The notes beneath the pieces were generated by a model that was not told the origin of the DNA, did no database searches, and saw only the letters and a program-made list of their open reading frames with translations. The position numbers and the translations under genes were made by a program. From contig QHUV01000198.1 of assembly GCA_003222065.1 (NCBI GenBank), positions 1 through 5,558 of the forward strand: DNA of 5,558 nt, given 5' to 3'. Numbering within the stretch: position 1 is the first letter of the stretch; every line of letters starts with the position of its first letter. Positions 1 to 5,558 of the stretch are shown in pieces. Source of the DNA: Gemmatimonadota bacterium. Lineage in GTDB: Bacteria; Gemmatimonadota; Gemmatimonadetes; Gemmatimonadales; Gemmatimonadaceae.

Positions 1-1402
1 GCAGATTCAGCAGAATCTGTCGTACCCGACGCGGATCAGAGACGATGCGCATCGAATCACCGGTGTGCTCGATGCGGAGCGTCGAGCCGTACTGGTCGGC
101 GAGCGGACGGACCGTGACAAACAAGTCCTCGATGAGCGACGGGAAGCTCACCGGCTGCAAGCGCAGATCGATTTTCCCCGCCTCGATCTTCGAGAGATCG
201 AGTACGTCGTTTACGAGCTCGAGCAAGTGTTTCGCCGCTTTGTGCGTACGCTCGATGCCCTCGCGCTGCTTCTCGTTCAGCGAGCCGTAGATATTCTCGA
301 GCAGTAACGTGCTGTATCCGAGGACGGCATTGATCGGCGTGCGCAGCTCGTGACTCATCGAGGCGTAGAAACGACTGCGCGCCGTCATCGCTCTCTCGAG
401 ATCCTGCTGTCGCTCATTGAGCTCGTCATTCAACGCCTTGAGCTCGCGCATCGTGCTCGCGAGCGATGCCGCCTGCTGCTTTAGCATCTCCTCATGTCGC
501 ACGCGCTCGGAGATGTCGCGTACGATCAGCGTATACGTGGTGTCGCGCGGCGATTTCAGCAGCGACACCGACACCTCGATCGGGAATGACTCACCCGTAG
601 CCCGCCGCGCGGACAACGAGCGCACACTCGCCGCCGGCTCACCGGATGGTCGCTCAGTGCCGTCGCGCCCCTCCGCGAAGGCACGCAATTGGTCGATGGC
701 TTCTGGCTCGTCGGGGAAGAAGCGCGCGATTGAACTGCCGACGGCGTCGCTGCTGGCGCAGGTGAACATCCGCTCGGCGGCTGAATTGAAGAGCGTGATG
801 TTGTCGGAATCGTCGAAGAGAATGATCGCGTCGAGCGCCGACGTCACAACCTCGCGAAAGCGCGCTTGCGACTCCCACAGCTCGCGCATGTGGCGTAGCT
901 CGAGCTCGCGGCGCTCGCTCTCGCGGACCACGGCCTCCTTCGCGGCGACATTCCTTTGTCGCATGTACAGGTCGACGAACGCCGCGACCTTCGACCGGAG
1001 GATCTCCGGCTGAAACGGCTTGAATAGATAGTCGACCGCGCCTACCGAATATCCCTCGAAGACGTACGCTTCCTCCTTGCTGATTGCCGTGAGGAAGATG
1101 ATCGGGATGTACTTGGTCCGCTCGCGGGATTTGATCAGTCTCGCGGTCTCGAAGCCATTCATGCCCGGCATCTGCACGTCGAGAAGAATCACCGCGAAAT
1201 CGCGCTCGAGAAGCCGGCGCAGCGCCTCCTCGCCTGACGAGGCGCGGATTAACTGCTGGTGCAGCGGCTCAAGGATCGCCTCGAGCGCGAGCAGGTTCTC
1301 CGCCCGGTCGTCGACGATGAGAATGTCGACGTGGTCGTCGACGCGCGTTGACGGGCGGCGCGCCACCAGGTTGCCGTTAGGCACGGACGCCGCGCTCGTC
1401 AT
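1..1402 (-). CDS. Response regulator-PAS-histidine kinase (3' end outside window)
   Basis: From the ATG at 1402-1400 the minus strand is open to the left edge, giving 467 residues and no stop. Residues 26-145 are a receiver with acidic pair Asp31/Asp32, phospho-acceptor Asp75 (LLDVQMPG), Thr105 and Lys128 (FKPF). A helical linker leads to a PAS domain at about 181-304, beginning ARFREVVTSALDAIILF and closing with YTLIVRDISER. A short coiled coil (305-340) joins it to HisKA, whose H-box SHELRTPINA carries His351, with LDLSKIEAGK ending the second helix. The sequence leaves the window within the N-box of the ATPase domain (RRVRQILLNL). With a receiver before the kinase core, this looks like a kinase controlled by phosphorylation of its own N-terminus, plausibly by the upstream hybrid kinase. 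No PAS ligand can be read from sequence, and further C-terminal domains may exist. The translation was made by hand from the minus strand. Confidence 0.94.
   Translation of the reverse strand, partial: MTSAASVPNGNLVARRPSTRVDDHVDILIVDDRAENLLALEAILEPLHQQLIRASSGEEALRRLLERDFAVILLDVQMPGMNGFETARLIKSRERTKYIPIIFLTAISKEEAYVFEGYSVGAVDYLFKPFQPEILRSKVAAFVDLYMRQRNVAAKEAVVRESERRELELRHMRELWESQARFREVVTSALDAIILFDDSDNITLFNSAAERMFTCASSDAVGSSIARFFPDEPEAIDQLRAFAEGRDGTERPSGEPAASVRSLSARRATGESFPIEVSVSLLKSPRDTTYTLIVRDISERVRHEEMLKQQAASLASTMRELKALNDELNERQQDLERAMTARSRFYASMSHELRTPINAVLGYSTLLLENIYGSLNEKQREGIERTHKAAKHLLELVNDVLDLSKIEAGKIDLRLQPVSFPSLIEDLFVTVRPLADQYGSTLRIEHTGDSMRIVSDPRRVRQILLNL
1399..1402 (-). promoter_or_regulatory. 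ATGA stop-start overlap linking cheB to the downstream kinase
   Basis: Read on the minus strand, the four bases are ATGA: the ATG (1402-1400) starts the REC-PAS kinase and the TGA (1401-1399) ends cheB. The preceding bases are GC-rich with no strong ribosome binding site. This is the classic arrangement for termination-reinitiation, and implies that CheB and the kinase are made in linked amounts. Confidence 0.85.
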
Positions 1403-2046
1403 GCGCCGCCCGGCGACGGCCGATAGGGCGGCGTGCCAGTCGGGCGTTCATGCGACTCCCGCGGCGGCCGGTGGAGCGTCTCCTCGTCGGCGGAAAGTCC
1501 GGCGAGCGCCGTGGCGATCTCTTCGATCGGCTGCACATGCGCGTCGGGCACGCAGCGAATCGCCGCCGACGGCATTGTTGGGCTCTCCGCCGTCAGCGGA
1601 TCCTGCACGAACGCCAGGCCGCCACGATCGAAGATGCGCCGCAATCCGCGCGATCCGTCGGAGTTGGCGCCCGTGAGGATGACGCCGACGCTCGCCGACC
1701 CGTATGCATCGGCCGCGGAGTAGAACGTCACGTCAATCGATGGTCGGCTGTATCGCACCGGCGCGTCAGTGGACAACGCGAACGAACCGCGATCGACGAG
1801 CAGATGATAATCGGCGGGCGCAATGAAAACAGTGCCCGGCTCGATCGGCATCTTGTCCTCGACCTCGGCCACGGCGAGTGTCGTTCGCTCCTGCAGGAAT
1901 GTGCTCAGCAAGTGATTGGATTGACGGTGTCGGTGTTGTATGACGACAGTGGGCACGCGAAAATCCGCCGGCAGTTTGCCCACCAGCTCGCGCAGCGCGT
2001 TGAGACCACCCCAGGACGTGCCGACGACCACAATCGAATATGCCAC
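1399..2046 (-). CDS. cheB: Stand-alone CheB-type protein-glutamate methylesterase/deamidase
   Basis: The gene begins with GTG (2046-2044), the only sensible start, because the catalytic domain begins at once and the frame upstream closes at 2068-2070 without another likely start. The 215-residue product carries the CheB triad: Ser11 in GTSWGG, His38 in VIQH, and Asp130 in the TGANSDG segment; TMPSAAI near 157-163 matches the conserved segment after the active site. The enzyme removes methyl groups from receptor glutamates and can deamidate glutamines. Classical CheB is about 350 residues with an N-terminal receiver that restrains the catalytic domain; that receiver is absent, so control by phosphorylation must be indirect or missing. 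Residues 184-215 form a Pro/Arg-rich tail that looks disordered. It lies 16 bp after cheR and overlaps the next gene by 4 bp. Assignment to CheB is firm; the substrate is unknown. Confidence 0.94.
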   Translation of the reverse strand: MAYSIVVVGTSWGGLNALRELVGKLPADFRVPTVVIQHRHRQSNHLLSTFLQERTTLAVAEVEDKMPIEPGTVFIAPADYHLLVDRGSFALSTDAPVRYSRPSIDVTFYSAADAYGSASVGVILTGANSDGSRGLRRIFDRGGLAFVQDPLTAESPTMPSAAIRCVPDAHVQPIEEIATALAGLSADEETLHRPPRESHERPTGTPPYRPSPGGA

Positions 2047-2062
2047 GCGTGAACGCGAAGAA
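2047..2062 (-). promoter_or_regulatory. cheR-cheB spacer without a clear ribosome binding site
   Basis: These 16 bases between the cheR TAA and the cheB GTG hold no Shine-Dalgarno-like sequence at the right distance. The nearest candidate, AAGGTGA, lies inside the end of cheR and is more than 20 bases from the start. The spacer is too short for a promoter of its own, so cheB is probably translated by ribosomes finishing cheR. Confidence 0.45.
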
Positions 2063-2935
2063 TTATTTCACCTTCCGGTACATCTTTTCCCGTGCGTGCA
2101 GCTTTTCGTAGCAAGGCTCGTACTTCGAGAACCGCAGCGTCTCTTTGGAACCGAGTGCGAGGACACCAAACATCGAGAGACTTTCGTAGAACAGCGCGTG
2201 CACGTGATCCTGTAGCTCCCGATCGAAGTAGATCAACACGTTACGGCAAAAAATCACGTTGAATTCCGAGAACGAGCGGTCCGTCACCAGATTGTGCTGC
2301 GAAAACACGATGTTGCGCGTGAGCGATGGGCTGAAGAGCGCGCCATCGTATTTCGCCGTGTAGTACTCGGAGAACGATTGCTTCCCGCCCGCGCGGATGT
2401 AATTCTCGGTGTACTCCTGCATCCGATTGAGCGGAAAGATCCCCGCCTTCGCCTGCTGCAACACGACGTCGTTGATATCAGTCGCATAAATGCGCGAGCG
2501 ATCGTAGAGGCCCTCTTCTTCGAGGAGAATCGCCATCGAGTACACTTCTTCGCCGGTCGAACATCCAGCGTGCCAGATGCGAATGAACGGCCACGTCTTG
2601 AGCAGTGGAATCGCGATTTGTCGGAACGCGAGATAGAAGCCGGGATCGCGAAACATCGCCGTCACGTTCACGGAGAGGTCGAGTAACAAACGCTCCATCA
2701 TCTCCGCGTCGTGGAGCACCCGCGCCTGTAGCTCGGAGATGGTGTGCAATCCCTCCGCTTCGATCCGTTTCCAGAGGCGCCGGCGGATCGACGCGTACGC
2801 GTACGAGCGAAAATCAAAGCCGTAGTGCCGGAAGATGCCCTCGAGCAGCAGCTCGATCTCGAGTCGCTCGAGATCGGAGTTGTAGGCGACAGGAGGTCCT
2901 GTCAGCGCCCTGCTCGGAATTACCGGTACAGCCAT
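2063..2935 (-). CDS. cheR: CheR-family protein-glutamate O-methyltransferase
   Basis: This 290-residue protein has the usual length for CheR. The N-terminal helical subdomain spans about residues 22-85 (starting near LEIELLLEGIF), followed by SVNVTAMFRDP at 88-98, matching the conserved CheR stretch before the catalytic domain. The SAM-binding loop is GCSTGEE at 124-130, the acidic residue at the end of strand 2 is Asp153 in ATDIN, and the late motif FCRNVLIYF is at 229-237. CheR uses S-adenosylmethionine to methylate glutamates in the helical cytoplasmic region of chemoreceptors. No TPR or other extra domain is present, so this is the minimal form. It overlaps the kinase gene by 16 bp and ends with TAA 16 bp before cheB. 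With no receptor gene in view, its substrate here is unknown; a methylated helix in the neighbouring kinase is one possibility. Family assignment is secure. Confidence 0.95.
   Translation of the reverse strand: MAVPVIPSRALTGPPVAYNSDLERLEIELLLEGIFRHYGFDFRSYAYASIRRRLWKRIEAEGLHTISELQARVLHDAEMMERLLLDLSVNVTAMFRDPGFYLAFRQIAIPLLKTWPFIRIWHAGCSTGEEVYSMAILLEEEGLYDRSRIYATDINDVVLQQAKAGIFPLNRMQEYTENYIRAGGKQSFSEYYTAKYDGALFSPSLTRNIVFSQHNLVTDRSFSEFNVIFCRNVLIYFDRELQDHVHALFYESLSMFGVLALGSKETLRFSKYEPCYEKLHAREKMYRKVK
2920..2935 (-). promoter_or_regulatory. 16-bp overlap between kinase stop and cheR start
   Basis: The cheR ATG (2935-2933) lies upstream of the kinase TAA (2922-2920), in another frame. Only a weak purine stretch (GCGGGT) precedes the ATG, so translation is probably coupled to the kinase. 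This start was chosen over a GTG at 3010 because that one would lie 91 bases inside the receiver-coding region and would add residues with no CheR similarity, whereas the ATG leaves a normal-length N-terminus. Confidence 0.65.
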
Positions 2936-5558
2936 ACCCGCATGAGGCTCAGAAGCTGCTCCGTGTCGACGGGCTTCGTGATGTAGTCGGAGGCACCGGC
3001 GGCGATACACTTCTCGCGGTCACCTTTCATCGCTTTCGCGGTGAGCGCGATGATCGGCAGGTTGCGGAGCTCGGGAATCTGCCGAATCGCGCGCGTCGTT
3101 TCGTATCCGTCCATCTCTGGCATCATCACGTCCATCAGCACGAGGTCGACGCCCGGAGTGCTCTTCAGGAGATCGATCGCGTACTTGCCGTTTTCGGCGA
3201 ACGACACTCGCATCCCGTGGTCCTCGAGAACGCTCGTCAACGAGAAGATGTTGCGAACATCGTCATCGACGATGAGGACGTGCTTCCCGGCGAATACGGC
3301 GTCCGCGTTATGCAGACGCTCGAGCATCCGTCGCTTCTGCTCGGGCAGCTTGGCCTCCACGCGGTGGAGGAAGAGCGCCGTCTCATCGAGCAGACGCTCC
3401 GGACTCTTCACGTCCTTGACGATGATCGTGTCGGCGAAACGGCGTAGCCGCGTCTCCTCCTCCTGCGACAACTCCTTACCCGTGTAAATGATGATCGGGA
3501 GCTCGCGCATTGCCGGATCGCTCTTCACGGTCTCGAGGAGCTGGAACCCGTCCTGACCGCCCTTGAGGCCGAGGTCGAGCACCATGCAGTCGTAGTGGGT
3601 CTTCTCCAGTTCGCGCAGCGCCTCTTCCGCCGTGCCGACCGCCGTGATCTCGACGTCCTCATGCGCGATGAGCTCGATCATGCTCGCGCGCTGGACGTCG
3701 TCGTCCTCGACGACGAGCAGGCGCTTCACCTGCTGATCGATGAACTGCGAGATGCGATTGAACGAGTCGTCGAGCGCCTCCTTGGTGACCGGCTTCTCGA
3801 GATATGCAATCGCGCCCGCTTTCAATCCCTGCTGTCGCTCACGGATGCCGGTGATGATGTGAACGGGAATGTGACGCGTCTCCGGGTGGTGCTTGAGCCG
3901 GTCGAGCACCGCCCAGCCATCGATACCGGGCATGTCGATGTCGAGCGTGATCGCGTCGGGACGATAAGCGTGAGCCAACTGAAGCCCGATTTCGCCATCG
4001 TGGCCGACGACGCCCTTGAAACCCTTGTCGCGCGCGAGATCCAACAGAATGTGCGCGAAGTTGGCATCGTCCTCGACGATGAGTACGACCCGATCGCCCG
4101 GTTGCAGGTCGTCGCGATCGTCCTCGAAGCCGTGCGGCCGCGGAAGATCTTCGAGTGACGGGGCGAGAGTCTCGACGCCGGTGTCACTGCTCGCGAGCTC
4201 CTCTTCGATCCCGATGTTACCGAGATCGGGCAGCGTCCAACTGTCAGACACGTCTGCCGCGGTCGCCGCGGGAGTCGAGTCGCTCGACGATGACGTCGTT
4301 GCCGCGGTCGCCGTCGACCCGGCATCTGTGACCGGCGCTGCAGACCGTCGATCACTCTCACGCGGTGCCGGTGGCGCGGCCGCCCGTGACGTCGCGATGC
4401 TCGCTTCTCGTTCTCGAGCGGCGGACCGAGTTGCACTCCGCTCCAGCGCCTGCGAGCGCAGACGATCCGAGCGCGGGGCAGACGTCAGCTCGTCCTCGAG
4501 ACGACGCCGATCCTGCTCCTGATACTTCGCCGGCAGGAACAACGTGAACGTGCTGCCCTGGCCCGGCGAGCTCTCGACATGGATCTCGCCACCGAGGAGA
4601 CGCGCGATCTCTCGGCTAATGGAGAGCCCGAGGCCGGTCCCACCGTATTTGCGGCTCGTGGTGCCGTCGGCTTGCTGGAACGCCTCGAAGATGAGTTGTT
4701 GTTTCTCCCGCGCGATGCCGATGCCCGTGTCCTTGACGCCGAATGCGATGACCTCTTCGGCCCGGTCGAGCGACCGCGACGCGAAGCGACGCCCTTTGTC
4801 CGCCCGCCGGATCGAGAGAGTGACCGCGCCACGCTCCGTGAACTTGAACGCGTTCGACAGGAGGTTCTTGAGAACTTGCTGAAGCCGTTGTCCGTCTGTG
4901 TAGATCGGCGACGGCGATTCCGGGGCGACGTCGACGCTGAAGCTCAAACTCTTCTGTTCGGCAACGGGCCGGAACGTACGGTCCACGAAATCGGTGATGT
5001 CGCGGATCGTCACGTCCGTTGCGTTGACCTCCATCTTCCCCGCCTCGACTTTGGACAGGTCGAGGATGTCGTTGATCAGATTCAGAAGATCGGTGCCTGA
5101 CGAGTAGATCGTCTGCGCGAACTCGACCTGCTTCGGCGTAAGATTGCTGTCCTTGTTCTCCGTCAGCAGCTTGGCGAGGATGAGCAGCGAGTTGAGCGGC
5201 GTCCGGAGCTCGTGGCTCATGTTGGCGAGGAACTCGCTCTTGTACTTCGAGCTGAGGGCGAGCTGCTGTGCCTTCTCCTCCAGCGCCTGACGGGCCGATT
5301 CGACTTCGCGATTCTTCTGCTCGACTTTCGCGTTTTGCTCGGCGAGAAGGCTCGCCTTCTCCTCCAGCTCCTCGTTGACCTGCTGGAGCTCCTCCTGTTG
5401 CTCCTTGAGGAGCTCCTCCGACTGGCGAAGCGTGCGGGCCTGCGCCTCGAGCTCCGTGTTCGAGCGCTTCAGCTCCTCTTGTTGTTGCTGCAACTCCTTC
5501 GACTGGCTCTGCAGCTCCTGCGTGAGCTTCTGCGACTGCTCGAGCAGCTCCTCCGTGC
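2920..5558 (-). CDS. Hybrid sensor histidine kinase with three C-terminal receivers (5' end outside window)
   Basis: The visible part is 878 residues, numbered here from the first complete codon (5556-5554), ending at a TAA (2922-2920). The frame is open to the right edge, so the start and any sensor domains (HAMP/GAF in relatives, by family knowledge) are missing. Residues 1-105 form a Gln/Glu/Leu-rich coiled coil. HisKA follows, with an H-box containing MSHELRTP and phospho-acceptor His115. The ATPase domain has an N-box with Asn235 (LLSNAFKF), G1 DTGIGI from Asp276, and G2 GGTGLGL near 305-311; it ends near 344. Residues 345-490 are a low-complexity linker. Three receivers follow: REC1 about 491-605 (Asp539), REC2 about 611-735 (Asp661), REC3 about 758-875 (Asp809), each with an acidic cluster and a conserved Thr. 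REC2 has Lys-Asp where Lys-Pro is usual. It should autophosphorylate on His115 and pass phosphate to its own or other receivers. No Hpt domain is visible. Kinase identity is certain; the signal sensed is unknown. Confidence 0.96.
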   Translation of the reverse strand, partial: TEELLEQSQKLTQELQSQSKELQQQQEELKRSNTELEAQARTLRQSEELLKEQQEELQQVNEELEEKASLLAEQNAKVEQKNREVESARQALEEKAQQLALSSKYKSEFLANMSHELRTPLNSLLILAKLLTENKDSNLTPKQVEFAQTIYSSGTDLLNLINDILDLSKVEAGKMEVNATDVTIRDITDFVDRTFRPVAEQKSLSFSVDVAPESPSPIYTDGQRLQQVLKNLLSNAFKFTERGAVTLSIRRADKGRRFASRSLDRAEEVIAFGVKDTGIGIAREKQQLIFEAFQQADGTTSRKYGGTGLGLSISREIARLLGGEIHVESSPGQGSTFTLFLPAKYQEQDRRRLEDELTSAPRSDRLRSQALERSATRSAAREREASIATSRAAAPPAPRESDRRSAAPVTDAGSTATAATTSSSSDSTPAATAADVSDSWTLPDLGNIGIEEELASSDTGVETLAPSLEDLPRPHGFEDDRDDLQPGDRVVLIVEDDANFAHILLDLARDKGFKGVVGHDGEIGLQLAHAYRPDAITLDIDMPGIDGWAVLDRLKHHPETRHIPVHIITGIRERQQGLKAGAIAYLEKPVTKEALDDSFNRISQFIDQQVKRLLVVEDDDVQRASMIELIAHEDVEITAVGTAEEALRELEKTHYDCMVLDLGLKGGQDGFQLLETVKSDPAMRELPIIIYTGKELSQEEETRLRRFADTIIVKDVKSPERLLDETALFLHRVEAKLPEQKRRMLERLHNADAVFAGKHVLIVDDDVRNIFSLTSVLEDHGMRVSFAENGKYAIDLLKSTPGVDLVLMDVMMPEMDGYETTRAIRQIPELRNLPIIALTAKAMKGDREKCIAAGASDYITKPVDTEQLLSLMRVWLYR
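4087..4524 (-). other. Low-complexity interdomain linker of the hybrid kinase
   Basis: These bases encode residues 345-490, between the end of the ATPase domain and REC1. The composition changes along the segment: first Arg/Glu/Ser-rich and basic, then a run of Ala, Ser and Thr including four consecutive Ser, then an acidic stretch (with GIEEELASSD and FEDDRDD). No domain is recognisable. It is probably a disordered tether that lets the receivers reach the phospho-His. Such regions diverge quickly between relatives, and alternative-frame openings here reflect the GC-rich repetitive composition. Confidence 0.7.
5344..5484 (-). repeat. Near-repeated coiled-coil segment in the hybrid kinase
   Basis: Within the coiled coil, two 19-residue segments (residues 25-43, bases 5428-5484, and residues 53-71, bases 5344-5400) share the pattern QQEELxxxNxELExxAxxL, with 11 of 19 positions identical. 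They are offset by 28 residues, exactly four heptads, so the hydrophobic register is kept. Further EEL/KEL units lie before and between them. The helix runs into the HisKA dimerisation helix, as expected for a signal-transmitting stalk. The DNA shows the same repetitiveness as recurring gctcctc-type runs on the plus strand. Whether this is tandem duplication or convergence on heptad composition cannot be decided by eye. Confidence 0.7.

Noticed and set aside
417..2052. Long plus-strand open frames (for example 417-1013, 1077-1676 and 1450-2052) opposite the minus-strand genes.
   Set aside because: Their translations are Arg/Ser-rich without recognisable domains, and they lie antisense to clear REC, PAS, kinase and CheB coding sequence. 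They are GC-rich shadow frames.
2888..2903. A 16-bp inverted repeat (arms GACAGGA/TCCTGTC, 2-bp centre) that also contains AGGAGG on the plus strand.
   Set aside because: It falls inside cheR codons, no plus-strand gene follows the AGGAGG, and there is only one copy; chance is the simplest explanation.
2936..3010. A longer cheR starting at a GTG (3010-3008).
   Set aside because: It would overlap the kinase by 91 bases and add 25 residues without CheR character; the ATG at 2935 gives a normal CheR length.
2605..3447. A 280-codon plus-strand open frame across the end of the hybrid kinase and start of cheR.
   Set aside because: The minus strand carries well-conserved REC3 and the CheR N-terminus here, and the plus-strand product resembles no known family.
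3822..4436. A 204-codon minus-strand frame overlapping the hybrid kinase in another phase.
   Set aside because: It is a very Arg-rich product overlapping REC1 and the linker in a different frame; the kinase frame explains this DNA.
5491..5493. A TTG at 5493-5491 as the start of the hybrid kinase.
   Set aside because: The frame stays open to the window edge with the same coiled-coil composition, so this TTG is an internal leucine codon.
1..5558. Search for tRNA, rRNA, CRISPR repeats, insertion sequences, riboswitches and intrinsic terminators.
   Set aside because: Nearly every base is accounted for by four conserved genes; no repeat arrays, terminal inverted repeats or hairpin-plus-T-tract structures were seen.

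Overview
This window is a compact four-gene signalling cluster from a bacterium with fairly high GC content (roughly 60% by eye). All four genes are read from the minus strand, so transcription runs from right to left. GTG starts, tightly coupled genes and Ala/Arg-rich linkers fit a soil or environmental Gram-negative lineage such as Gemmatimonadota, Acidobacteriota or Proteobacteria. That placement is a weak inference; there is no rRNA or other marker gene to settle it.

Layout in order of transcription. (1) 5558 to 2920: the C-terminal 878 residues of a large hybrid histidine kinase, cut by the right edge, with a long Gln/Glu/Leu coiled coil, HisKA, HATPase_c, a low-complexity linker and three receiver domains. 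(2) 2935 to 2063: a CheR-family SAM-dependent glutamate methyltransferase that overlaps the end of the kinase gene by 16 bp. (3) 2046 to 1399: a stand-alone CheB methylesterase/deamidase with an intact Ser-His-Asp triad but no receiver domain. (4) 1402 to 1: a REC-PAS-HisKA-HATPase_c kinase that begins at an ATGA overlap with cheB and is cut by the left edge inside the ATP-binding domain. The non-coding DNA between genes amounts to 16 bp, so these are almost certainly one transcription unit. Its promoter lies beyond the right edge and its terminator beyond the left edge.

How the genes may work together. CheR and CheB normally add and remove methyl groups on glutamates of chemoreceptors. Here no chemoreceptor, CheA, CheW or CheY gene is seen; the two enzymes sit between two kinases. 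The simplest reading is a non-motility sensory pathway in which a methylation/demethylation pair tunes a kinase or a distant receptor, with phosphoryl groups passing among the three receivers of the first kinase and the N-terminal receiver of the second. Similar kinase-cheR-cheB-kinase neighbourhoods are, from general knowledge, recurrent in environmental bacteria. The cluster is therefore not unprecedented, but its substrate and output are not known from sequence. No RNA genes, CRISPR arrays, mobile elements or plus-strand genes were found.
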